Source of the DNA: Nitrospinaceae bacterium
GTDB lineage: Bacteria > Nitrospinota > Nitrospinia > Nitrospinales > VA-1
DNA: 15,243 nt
NCBI GenBank assembly: GCA_029261435.1
Contig: JAJDBI010000158.1
Location: 1 to 15,243, forward strand
Reading direction: 5' to 3'
In this document: piece after piece, positions 1-7,603 of the stretch
Numbering within the stretch: the first letter of the stretch is position 1
Layout of the letters: each line of letters begins with the position of its first letter
The notes under the pieces: generated by a model
What the model was told of the DNA's origin: nothing
Seen by the model: only the letters and a program-made list of their open reading frames with translations
Databases searched by the model: none
Position numbers and translations under genes: made by a program

Positions 1-1421
1 AGGAGGTGAGCGAATACGCCGACCATGTCATCCTTCGGGAATATGAAATGGTTGTGCTTGATATCCTTCAAGGCAAAGACCTTGCCTCGATTATGGGACT
101 CTACCCCAACACCAACATCAGGCCTCCGCTTGATGTGAATAATTTGCCACTTCCTGAAGATGATGATGTCTCTCGCTTGCAATACGGAATGCCCGGCGAA
201 CCTTCCAGTGAATACCTGGAAATACAGGCGTATGCCTCTAGAGGTTGCCCCTTGTCCTGCACCTTTTGCGTATGTGGAAATATTTCCTATCAACGTCCTA
301 ACTGGCGACCGAGAAATCCAGAAAATGTGGTCTACGAATTACATAACTTGCGCGCCAAGTATCCGAATCTGGAAGGCATCTTTTTTGACGAAGAGGTTCA
401 TAACGGCAGCAAAAAATATATTCTTGAACTGACAAAAGCCATCCGCGAAAACGGACTCGATGATCTGAAATATGATGTCATGTGTGGTCAGTGGCCCATG
501 GATGAAGAAGTTCTCGACAACATGAAAAGTGCTGGCTATTACATGGTTCGGCTCGGAATAGAAACCGCCGGCGAACACGCGGCGAAGGGAATGGAACTAC
601 AGAGAAAATTCAATGTTCCCAAGCTCAAGCAACTCATGAAACATGGCACCAGCATCGGCTTGAAATTCTATGGGACTTTCACTTTCGGGGGAGAAGGCTC
701 CACCGATGATTGTGACAAAAAAACTCTCGATCTCATCCATGAACTTCTTGATCGCGGTCTGCTGTGGAGGTTTCAACTTTCTATCAGCACACCGCAACCG
801 GGCACCCCGTTCTTCAATCGCATGAAGGAACAGGGTTACCTTCAGGATATGGACTGGAAGCATTTTGATGGAGGGAACCATGTCGTGGTCAACCGCCCGG
901 AATACCCGGCCGATAAAATCATGGCCAATTTCAGAGCCGCAGAGAAGCTCTATGAGATAGGTTTCAATCAACGCTACAGCGCCACTGCCAAGGATAATTT
1001 TAAAAACCTGGATCTCAATTCCAATGGAGAGATTCTGATTTTCCGCAGTTCCAGGATGAAACAGGTTCACGATGTTGTGGACTCAGTCCATAGTCAGTTC
1101 AAGAAGCACGTGACTGTTCTCGCACAACCCGGAGTGGAACAGGAACTGAGGAAAAATCCACATGTCAATGAAGTGCTCCTTTATGGAGACTCGCATTTCA
1201 ACCAGAAAACGTTCCCGGACAGTCTAATGGGACAGCTGAAAAAGAAATCGTTTTCACTGGGCGTGATTCCTTTTAATAATATTTCCGGAAACGGCTATTC
1301 TGAAGTCAAGGCTATTGCAAAACGTTCTGGAATCAAAAAACTGGTCGCCGTCAATGTCGAAGGCAAAGTGTTTGATCTGGAAAACCCAGGTGACTTTGGC
1401 CGCGCCCATATTCCCGGTTAA
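1..1421 (+). CDS. Cobalamin-type radical SAM protein with C-terminal GT9-like half domain (5' partial)
   Basis: Radical SAM enzyme, class B (BchE-like) type. Numbering from the GTG at base 6, the 4Fe-4S cluster motif CxxxCxxC is C81, C85 and C88 within SRGCPLSCTFC. The SAM barrel runs to about residue 325, with WRPRNPENVV, FFDEEVH, LGIET and STPQPGTPF blocks. Residues 341-460 form a separate Rossmann-like domain resembling the N-terminal half of GT9 heptosyltransferases. The gene is cut by the window edge: the reading frame is open to base 3, and alignment with the paralogue at 2012-3775 puts its GTG valine at residue 128 of that protein. About 127 residues, the cobalamin-binding domain, should therefore lie to the left. 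The AGGAGG at bases 1-6 is coding (Glu-Glu codons), not a real ribosome binding site. It is first of three co-directional genes, three bases before the next start. The family and cofactor class are clear; the substrate is unknown. Confidence 0.88.
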   Translation, partial: EVSEYADHVILREYEMVVLDILQGKDLASIMGLYPNTNIRPPLDVNNLPLPEDDDVSRLQYGMPGEPSSEYLEIQAYASRGCPLSCTFCVCGNISYQRPNWRPRNPENVVYELHNLRAKYPNLEGIFFDEEVHNGSKKYILELTKAIRENGLDDLKYDVMCGQWPMDEEVLDNMKSAGYYMVRLGIETAGEHAAKGMELQRKFNVPKLKQLMKHGTSIGLKFYGTFTFGGEGSTDDCDKKTLDLIHELLDRGLLWRFQLSISTPQPGTPFFNRMKEQGYLQDMDWKHFDGGNHVVVNRPEYPADKIMANFRAAEKLYEIGFNQRYSATAKDNFKNLDLNSNGEILIFRSSRMKQVHDVVDSVHSQFKKHVTVLAQPGVEQELRKNPHVNEVLLYGDSHFNQKTFPDSLMGQLKKKSFSLGVIPFNNISGNGYSEVKAIAKRSGIKKLVAVNVEGKVFDLENPGDFGRAHIPG

Positions 1422-1424
1422 TCT

Positions 1425-2012
1425 ATGGAGGCACAGAACAGCCAAGTGAATATTCTGGTTATTCGTTCCGCCACGCGGATTCTAAATCAGACCCTGCTGT
1501 CTCTAAGAGAAGAGTTCCCGGATTGCAGGATCACTGTTTTGGCTCCGCAATCAGCCCGGGAAGCAGTCGCACAAGATCCTCTTGTGGATGAAGTCCTCAC
1601 CATTCCAGACCAGCGCAGGATGAGTGTCTCCAATTACGGCAAGGCAAACATCGCCCGTCTGCAAGAAAAGAAATATGACCTTGCGGTCTCTCTTTACAAT
1701 ATCGATCATGGACTGGGTTACGCCAATATCGATCGTTTAGCCTGTGCCGCCAAGGCCAAAGAAGTGCGGGGTTATAATCCTAAAGGCACTTTCGTAAAGC
1801 TTGAATCAGCCAAGGCAATGCGCAAATCCATCATGGAGAAAACCACTTTTTTCTGGCTGGCAATCAATTATGCCGCAACCGCTCTGCTTTGTTTCATCAT
1901 TACTCTGGCATTGATCGGAGAATGGGGGATCCGCAAACTGTTCGGAGCATTTTCTCCCAAACCTTACCAACCGCCGGTGCGGGAACCCAATAAAGCGATC
2001 ACACAATCCTGA
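1425..2012 (+). CDS. Membrane-anchored GT9-like half-domain protein
   Basis: Protein of 195 residues. Residues 8-126 look like the N-terminal Rossmann lobe of ADP-heptose:LPS heptosyltransferases (GT9): a NILVIRS first strand, REEFPDCRITVLA second strand, DPLVDEVLTI loop, and KKYDLAVSL strand. A full GT9 enzyme is about 330-350 residues; the C-terminal sugar-nucleotide lobe is absent. The usual Gly-Asp after the first strand, which carries the catalytic Asp in GT9, is not present (VIRSATRILN). One hydrophobic segment, about residues 141-165, is followed by a basic, proline-rich tail, so the protein is probably membrane-tethered by its C-terminus. The gene starts three bases after the preceding stop, and its TGA overlaps the next ATG by one base, indicating translational coupling. 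No good Shine-Dalgarno precedes the ATG. The same domain ends both neighbouring radical SAM proteins. I infer a non-catalytic binding or docking role; the exact function is unknown. Confidence 0.75.
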   Translation: MEAQNSQVNILVIRSATRILNQTLLSLREEFPDCRITVLAPQSAREAVAQDPLVDEVLTIPDQRRMSVSNYGKANIARLQEKKYDLAVSLYNIDHGLGYANIDRLACAAKAKEVRGYNPKGTFVKLESAKAMRKSIMEKTTFFWLAINYAATALLCFIITLALIGEWGIRKLFGAFSPKPYQPPVREPNKAITQS

Positions 2013-3775
2013 TGAAAACCAAGAACATCATTGTCGCCAATTCTGTAGGAGTCGACCGCGATGGTTACCACATGGTCCATGTTCCTTCACGCTGGTCCCT
2101 GGGCGTGAAGAACTTCACCAATTGCGGGTATTACCCCTGGGAACTGGCCTACACCTCTTCTCTTTTGAAGCAGGAAACCGACCATCACGTAAAGTTCATG
2201 GATGGTGTGCTCAACGGGTGGGATTTTGAAACCTATTTCAAGCATGCCAGTGCAGAAAAACCCGATTGGCTCGTCATGGAAAGTTCAACGCGAACAATCC
2301 GTGAAGATCTGCGTCTTGCCTCTGCACTCAAGGAGGCTTTTGGAACCAAGCTGGTGTTCACGGGACAACACCCCATGGCTCATCCCGAAGAGGTTCTTAA
2401 AATAGCGGACCACGTTTGCATCGGTGAATATGAATTCACCGTTCTCGATCTGATACAGGGAAAAGACTCCCTAAAACTGACTGGCGTTCATCCAAATGCC
2501 CGAGGCGAACTGATCGACATCAATGCTCTGCCTTTTCCTGAAGATGATGATATAAGCCGCATTGATTATCACGAACCCAACTGCCGCTACAAACAGATTC
2601 AGATGTACGGATCCAGAGGTTGCCCGCGCCGTTGTAATTTTTGCGCCGCGGCCACACTCTATTACGATGAACTGAACTGGCGCCCTAGAAATGTTGATAG
2701 CGTGGTTGAGGAAATCCGCACCTTGCACGAGAAATATCCAGAAATGGAAGGCGTTTTCTTCGACGAAGAAGTTCATAACATTAAAAGAAGTTTCAATATC
2801 TCTCTTGCCAAGTCCATTCGCTCTGCAGGACTGGACCACCTCAAATACGAAGCCATGTGCGAATACGCTTCTCTGGATGAAGAAGCTCTGGAAGAAATGC
2901 GTGCAGCGGGATATTACAAAATCCGTTTCGGAATTGAGACCGGGAGTGACAAAGTCGCTGAAAAAATGACTCTGGGCAAAAAACACGATCTGAACAAGCT
3001 TCGCACCATGGTTAAATTTGGCAAAAGTCTGGGCATGCTGTTTTACGGAACCATCAGCATCGGCGGGCTTGGCTCCAGTCGGGAAGAAGATCAAAAGACC
3101 GTGGATCTGGTTTATGAGATGGCATCTCAAGGATGGCTCGATGAAATTCAGGTTTCTATCAACACGCCTCAACCAGGAACCGATTTTTATAACTCCTGCG
3201 TCGATGAATCTCTATTAGTACCCTCGACAGACTGGGAAGGGTTCGATGGTAACGGCCAGGTTGTGGTCCACTACCCGCATTACCCTGCGGAGGAAATCCA
3301 GACGAACTTTAACAAGGCCTTATCCGCTTTTGATATGGGAAAAGAGAAAGTTCAATCAAAAACTTTTTCAAACAACGCCAAATCTTCTTTCAAAGCCATA
3401 CCTGATGGCTCCAAAATTCTGGTTCTCAGAAATGTAAGGAACTGGATGATCCGCCTTATCCTGGAAAATTTAAACACAAAGGCGCAGGTCGATCTTTTGG
3501 GACAGGATGTTTCTGCCAAAGATATGGAAGATATGAAAGGGCTGAATCAAATCTATTCTTACGGCACAGGATTCTTTTCAGCCGAATCGATTTCTACCGA
3601 CTTGATAGATCAACTCGTGAGCGAACATTACGATTTTGTTCTGGTCCCGGTTGCCAACAACCACCTGCAAGGCTATCAAAATGTTCTGGAAGTCGCGCAG
3701 ATGATCGCACCTGAAGACATTTTGTATGTCTACCCCGAAGGCCACCTTGAGCCTGCCTCCCCCGTAGCAATCTAA
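2012..3775 (+). CDS. Cobalamin-binding radical SAM protein with C-terminal GT9-like half domain
   Basis: Full-length (587 residue) paralogue of the partial gene at the window start. Residues 1-150 resemble a cobalamin-binding Rossmann domain (YYPWELAYTSSLL, FMDGVLNGW, KLVFTGQHP), but the DxHxxG lower-ligand motif is absent, as in many class B enzymes. The radical SAM core runs from about 195 to 445, with cluster cysteines C204, C208 and C211 in SRGCPRRCNFC, then FFDEEVH, FGIETGS and NTPQPGTDF. Residues 465-580 are an extra Rossmann-like domain beginning SKILVLRNVR, matching the tail of the first gene and the body of the middle gene. Class B enzymes often methylate unactivated carbons or rearrange rings, using methylcobalamin and a 5'-deoxyadenosyl radical. 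The context of GT9-like domains hints at an envelope lipid or glycan substrate, which is inference. The start is the coupled TGATG at 2010-2014. No strong terminator follows. Confidence 0.9.
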   Translation: MKTKNIIVANSVGVDRDGYHMVHVPSRWSLGVKNFTNCGYYPWELAYTSSLLKQETDHHVKFMDGVLNGWDFETYFKHASAEKPDWLVMESSTRTIREDLRLASALKEAFGTKLVFTGQHPMAHPEEVLKIADHVCIGEYEFTVLDLIQGKDSLKLTGVHPNARGELIDINALPFPEDDDISRIDYHEPNCRYKQIQMYGSRGCPRRCNFCAAATLYYDELNWRPRNVDSVVEEIRTLHEKYPEMEGVFFDEEVHNIKRSFNISLAKSIRSAGLDHLKYEAMCEYASLDEEALEEMRAAGYYKIRFGIETGSDKVAEKMTLGKKHDLNKLRTMVKFGKSLGMLFYGTISIGGLGSSREEDQKTVDLVYEMASQGWLDEIQVSINTPQPGTDFYNSCVDESLLVPSTDWEGFDGNGQVVVHYPHYPAEEIQTNFNKALSAFDMGKEKVQSKTFSNNAKSSFKAIPDGSKILVLRNVRNWMIRLILENLNTKAQVDLLGQDVSAKDMEDMKGLNQIYSYGTGFFSAESISTDLIDQLVSEHYDFVLVPVANNHLQGYQNVLEVAQMIAPEDILYVYPEGHLEPASPVAI

Positions 3776-3777
3776 CA

Positions 3778-3835
3778 CCACTCGGCGTAGGGCCTACTGC
3801 AATATCTCTATCAGCTACCAACAATTTATCTCGGC
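3778..3835 (+). repeat. Dispersed intergenic repeat, copy A
   Basis: Begins CCACTCGGCGTAGGGCC two bases after the radical SAM stop codon. It aligns with copy C at 10478: I count 33 identities over about 40 columns of the first part, and both copies end in TCTCGGC at nearly the same distance (51 versus 54 bases). The core contains the palindrome GTAGGGCCTAC. The orientation is the same as copy C. Function unknown; a REP-like or miniature mobile element is possible. Confidence 0.6.
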
Positions 3836-3875
3836 CTGAAGAACCCTCGCTATTTGCCACCTTCGCTCGCTAGGG

Positions 3876-3897
3876 GGCACTCGGCCCAGGGCCAGTG
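3876..3897 (+). repeat. Dispersed intergenic repeat, short copy B (hairpin)
   Basis: A short relative of copy A: CACTCGGC (3878-3885), then GGGCC (3889-3893) and AGTG. It can fold as CACT/AGTG plus GGCCC/GGGCC arms with one bulged base, giving a compact GC-rich hairpin. Similarity to copies A and C is limited to the CACTCGGC...GGGCC core, so this assignment is weaker. Confidence 0.4.
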
Positions 3898-4229
3898 AAA
3901 ATGACCTCCCCTGAATCGATTTAGATGTCATGCTGAGGCAGTGATATCAACCATTATTCTCTTGCCCCAGAGGGGTACACCATAGCATCTCGCTTGTAAT
4001 ATCTCATTTAGTTGTCTTTTCACAACTCCAACTCAAATTCTCACACTGCCCGGCCCCTCAATGTACCGAATAGGTTTCCGACGTGAGAAACCGTAACACC
4101 AATTTAAATGGCTATGTTTGGATTTCCATAACTGACTTTATAATAAATTTTTAAGCGGCTAGTTCTAACTATGCAATCGCCTTATTCAGGATACTTTTTG
4201 CAGACAAATTGTAGCCAAAAACCAGTCGA

Positions 4230-6077
4230 TTACAACGGCGAGCGTGGCTTAGCAAAACTAATAGCCAACAACGTCACTGCGGAGAGCACATAAAAAGTAA
4301 TCACCGGCAGTCTGTCGTCCATATAAATATCGTAAAGAAAAATGCTCTCTTGATGAACTTTCAGAAGATAGTTTCTCACATACTGATCGTTGAGACCCTG
4401 AGGTCCAGTTATGAGTAGTTCTAAATCATCGCTCCAGTTGAACACTAAAGGCCTTGCGTGCAGAATTACCCAGTTATAATTTGACCGTACCGAATCAAAA
4501 ATAAAAGTTCCAAACAAAAGGTACCTGATTTCAGGTAACAACGTATTTAGTGTAGACAAAATCCACAGTGCCGCTAGACAAACATATACTTGAAGGTGTG
4601 CATAAGCCCATCCTGCAGAGCCATATATGGGAATAGGCAGAATATTAAGGGGAATACCTATGAGAACAAATAAAAGCCAGAACCTTATATGGGGCTCTAA
4701 ACCATTTTCCCTTGATGAATGAGCAGGAGTATTTCTTCTTAGAATTAAAACCATCAGGGCAATTATCAGCCCTCCACTACCCGCAAAACCAAGATTTCCA
4801 ACTAGAGCATTTTGGTTATTCACTATATCCAAACGCCTCTTGTTAACTTCATTGACCAGCTTATATTCTGGAGAAAATTCTTTCGGCCCAAAATCCCATG
4901 ATTCCACCCTGGCAATGAAAGCTCGCCCTAATCCTTTCCAGTTGTGCCTCCAATCATTTGGGAAAATTGAAGTCAACATATTTCCCAAGAACAAATGTAG
5001 GTGTGCAGGTTGTTCTTTTCCCTCATTCTTATAATAATTTTCTGCATATTCTTTTCCTATTGCGGTGTTCGCATTTAACGACTCGTTCACTCCAAACTTC
5101 AAAAACAAAAAACCAAACCATGTAGCAAGTATTAGGGGAGACAAGACAAAAAGATATAAAGCTGGGACCTTAAATATCTTGGGGGATAAAAAACTGGTCC
5201 ACAAAAAATGTAAGACGAAAAATAACATAGGCACTAAGACCATATAGTGCGCTAGAATACCCAGTGAAAATATCAAAAAACTCAGACCTACCAGGTGAAA
5301 TTTTCGTTCCTTGCATCCACGTATATAAAAATAAATCCCTGACAAGATAAATCCGACGGCAAAAAACTTGGTCCATGTATAGAGTAATTGTTGAAACGAA
5401 AAAGGTGCCAGACCCAAAAATATGGCACTCGAAAAAAAGGCCTTGTTTTTACTCCAGCCTGAAACCTCTTTAATCAGCAATCCCATTATTATTACAGGAA
5501 AAGCATTTAAAGTTGTCGATATGCATTGATAGACCCAGAATTCGTGACCTAGCCCGCTCATTATTAGACCTGCATTAGCATTAAATAAAGGGCCTCTTGC
5601 TGGAAGGAAAAACATACCTTCAAGGAAAGTTGTTGATACAGGTAACTGATTCATAAAAAATATTGATCGTTCGTAATGTTCAAACCAGTCACCGGCCCAA
5701 CTTACTTGAGATCCGTAACTTATAACATTCACCTGAAATGCCAATATCCATAAGGAGAGTGCAAACCAAGCTGATAGCCCTGCCCATGGAAATGGGTCTT
5801 TCTGCACTTCAACGTGATTCCTGTAAAATGAAAACCCAGTAGAAATTATGGCGGTTAATGCAGTCAGGAACAAAGGAATCCATTTGGGCGCTGAAATAAC
5901 ATAGGCTCCAAATTCAAACAGGTACATTAACGTAAACCCACTCAATATTGACAATAGGAAACGGGTTAGAGAGTCTAGTTTTAAAAATTTTGTCCAATAC
6001 CAGGAAGGGAGGAAACTTAGGGCTATCGTAAAAACACAGATAAGAATTGGATAGGTGTAATAAATTATGACATTCAC
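4230..6077 (-). CDS. Polytopic membrane protein, possible GT-C glycosyltransferase
   Basis: 615 residues with about a dozen hydrophobic segments spread over the N-terminal two-thirds and the C-terminus, and one long polar stretch at about 330-425. After the third or fourth hydrophobic segment there is an acidic loop, GDWFEHYERS (D130, E133, H134), followed by PARGPLFNA. This loop order is reminiscent of GT-C enzymes (PMT/ArnT-like), where acidic residues in the first periplasmic loop are catalytic. I do not recognise a named family, so the glycosyltransferase call is tentative. The start is GTG at 6077; the frame upstream is closed by a stop at 6081-6083, and a weak GGCGGG lies before it. The gene is more AT-rich than its neighbours (20 and 25 GC per 60 at 5221 and 5041, against 33 per 60 at 2821 and 11881). 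It stands alone, convergent to the radical SAM operon, suggesting separate acquisition. Confidence 0.7.
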   Translation of the reverse strand: MNVIIYYTYPILICVFTIALSFLPSWYWTKFLKLDSLTRFLLSILSGFTLMYLFEFGAYVISAPKWIPLFLTALTAIISTGFSFYRNHVEVQKDPFPWAGLSAWFALSLWILAFQVNVISYGSQVSWAGDWFEHYERSIFFMNQLPVSTTFLEGMFFLPARGPLFNANAGLIMSGLGHEFWVYQCISTTLNAFPVIIMGLLIKEVSGWSKNKAFFSSAIFLGLAPFSFQQLLYTWTKFFAVGFILSGIYFYIRGCKERKFHLVGLSFLIFSLGILAHYMVLVPMLFFVLHFLWTSFLSPKIFKVPALYLFVLSPLILATWFGFLFLKFGVNESLNANTAIGKEYAENYYKNEGKEQPAHLHLFLGNMLTSIFPNDWRHNWKGLGRAFIARVESWDFGPKEFSPEYKLVNEVNKRRLDIVNNQNALVGNLGFAGSGGLIIALMVLILRRNTPAHSSRENGLEPHIRFWLLFVLIGIPLNILPIPIYGSAGWAYAHLQVYVCLAALWILSTLNTLLPEIRYLLFGTFIFDSVRSNYNWVILHARPLVFNWSDDLELLITGPQGLNDQYVRNYLLKVHQESIFLYDIYMDDRLPVITFYVLSAVTLLAISFAKPRSPL

Positions 6078-6374
6078 CAGCTAATCCCGCCAAGAAAAAT
6101 AAATAATCTATAGTAAACTTTTTCAAGCTTTGAGCTGTTTTCTTCTTTTAATCTAAAAATACTTCATCATCTCACAATCGGTCATAATAACCTCTTTCGG
6201 TTATTGACACTCCACCCAGCCCTGCTATTGGGTATCCCAAAAAGGATATGATAGCGCATTATTCTTACTCCTGTGGGACAGTGTCAAACATTTTCACACC
6301 TGTCCATTTTAATCCCCTATAAAATATGGTACTGGATTGCCACGTCTCCCACAGTTATTCGCGATGCCGAGCGG
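6078..6374. other. Intergenic region with inverted repeats, possible decayed IS end
   Basis: 297 bases between two minus-strand genes, with no credible reading frame. It must contain the promoter of the membrane protein gene; the stretch at about 6100-6130 is very AT-rich, but I cannot fix -35 and -10 boxes. It holds TTGACACT (6204-6211) and its inverted copy AGTGTCAA (6280-6287), a small hairpin TATCC/GGATA (6233-6237, 6244-6248), and GGACAG/CTGTCC arms (6276-6281, 6300-6305). The run from 6280 to 6315 looks like an IS21-family terminus, but no transposase is present. Confidence 0.4.
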
Positions 6375-7550
6375 TTAAGACGACTTGGGTTCTTTTTGAT
6401 GGAGATCAGGCTTGGGATTGATCATGTTTTTCTTACTGAGGATGTCGATGAGATTTTTATCCCGGCTGGAGACGGCAATATCGAGCAAGCCATCGCCATT
6501 AAAATCTGCTACCGCCATACCTTGAGGATGCTCATCGACCTTGTGATAGATCGGAGGGTAAGTAAAGGTTCCGTCACCTCTACCCAATGAAACGCTGATA
6601 TGGTCATCGGTGGAATTGGATACGGCAATGTCCTGTAAACCATCGCCGGTAAAATCAGCCGCAACAACAAATTTTGGGAAATTGCCCGAGGCAAAATCTC
6701 GCAAGGAAGTAAAGGTCTTATCGCCGTTGTTCACCAGTGTAGTCAGAGCATGCAAAGAGTTGCTGGAAGTTACAAATTCCATCAACCCATCATTGTTCAC
6801 ATCCAGACTGACAAGAGAGAGAGGCTGCTTGCCTCCTTTAAAAGCTTTGGAGCCTTCAAACTTACCGTCACCCTTACCCCATAAAATCTGAACACCCTTG
6901 TTGCCATTACCCGCTAAAGCCACCGCAACATCTGTCTTTCCATCTTGATCGTAATCGCCGACGACTACCGCAGTTGGCTGGCCCTTAACATCCATGATAT
7001 AGGGTTCTTTAAAAAATCCATTACCCTTACCCAGAATCACCGCCACATTCGAAAAACGCAGGGTGACAACCATATCGATATTTCCGTCAGAGTTAAAATC
7101 TCCTAACGCCATGTTGATGGGAATCTTACCTGGCTTAATAAGCTGTTCAGTTCTCTGAAAACTTCCCAATCGTGTATTCAAAAAAACCTGTATGGACTGG
7201 TCGGCATAATTGAGTTCCGCGATATCCGTGTAACCGTCTTCGTTGAAATCGCCTGAAACCAGACAAATGGGATCTCGTCCCGTCTGATAAACAAGTTGAT
7301 CCTTAAAAGTCCCATCACCGAGTCCTTTGTAAAACGAGAAGGAATGATCGCCGCTATTGGCCACAACCAAATCTGGAATGTTATCGCGATTAAAATCATC
7401 GGTGATGAGATAGGAAGGCTCTTTACCTGTAATCATGGTATAGCTCAGGGCAAAAATGCGCGGCATCTTTTTTCTGGCCTTTTGCGGCGGAGGACAACCC
7501 AGCAGGACAAAAACCATCAGGAACACAATTATTGAATAATGTCTTTTCAT
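6375..7550 (-). CDS. FG-GAP/VCBS-repeat lipoprotein, seven-bladed beta-propeller
   Basis: 391 residues from the ATG at 7550, chosen because GGAG lies just upstream and the N-terminus then makes a good lipoprotein signal: MKRHYS, a hydrophobic core, and LLGC with the lipidated cysteine at residue 19. An upstream alternative start (7607) would spoil the signal peptide. The mature part carries seven evenly spaced calcium-binding FG-GAP motifs of DxNxDGxxD type at about residues 52, 101, 151, 199, 250, 299 and 349 (for example DFNEDGYTDIA, DYDQDGKTDVA, DFNGDGLLDIA). A spacing of about 50 residues implies one closed seven-bladed propeller. The fourth residue or glycine varies in blades 1 and 5 (DFNRDNIPD, DVNNDGLME). 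Such proteins sit at the cell surface or in the periplasm and bind partners or ligands. It is the last gene of a probable three-gene operon, 53 bases after the flavoprotein stop. The partner is unknown. Confidence 0.88.
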   Translation of the reverse strand: MKRHYSIIVFLMVFVLLGCPPPQKARKKMPRIFALSYTMITGKEPSYLITDDFNRDNIPDLVVANSGDHSFSFYKGLGDGTFKDQLVYQTGRDPICLVSGDFNEDGYTDIAELNYADQSIQVFLNTRLGSFQRTEQLIKPGKIPINMALGDFNSDGNIDMVVTLRFSNVAVILGKGNGFFKEPYIMDVKGQPTAVVVGDYDQDGKTDVAVALAGNGNKGVQILWGKGDGKFEGSKAFKGGKQPLSLVSLDVNNDGLMEFVTSSNSLHALTTLVNNGDKTFTSLRDFASGNFPKFVVAADFTGDGLQDIAVSNSTDDHISVSLGRGDGTFTYPPIYHKVDEHPQGMAVADFNGDGLLDIAVSSRDKNLIDILSKKNMINPKPDLHQKEPKSS

Positions 7551-7603
7551 GAGACTCCATAGGAAAAAAAAGAGCGTATCACAGGACCTCTGGGGAAACA
7601 ACG

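Larger units (their letters stand above)
3776..4229. other. Convergent intergenic region with repeats, no gene seen
   Basis: 454 bases between two convergent genes. I see no credible coding region. It holds two copies of the CACTCGGC hairpin repeat (annotated separately), a 7-base direct repeat CTCGCTA at 3846-3852 and 3866-3872, and an inverted repeat GGTTTC/GAAACC at 4073-4078 and 4087-4092. An AT-rich stretch near 4135-4185 contains TAGTT/AACTA arms (4160-4164, 4167-4171) that could form part of a weak bidirectional terminator. Neither flanking gene has a convincing intrinsic terminator with a T-tract. Confidence 0.6.

Noticed and set aside
1..8. Perfect AGGAGG followed at once by GTG, looking like a gene start
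   Set aside because: The spacing is zero, and alignment with the paralogue shows these bases encode Glu-Glu-Val in the middle of a longer protein; the true start is outside the window.
597..1070. 157-codon open frame on the minus strand
   Set aside because: Antisense to the first radical SAM gene and without recognisable motifs.
2471..3172. 233-codon open frame on the minus strand
   Set aside because: It is antisense to the radical SAM core, whose motifs are unambiguous; the antisense product shows no recognisable domain.
3776..4229. Possible CRISPR array or phage attachment site in the convergent gap
   Set aside because: The repeats are two imperfect copies with different lengths and no regular spacers; no integrase or tRNA is nearby.
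6358..6400. tRNA-like string GCCGAGCGGTTAAG reminiscent of a Ser/Leu tRNA D-arm
   Set aside because: No acceptor stem, anticodon stem or T-arm (GGTTCRANYCC) can be placed after it, and it runs into the end of the lipoprotein coding sequence.
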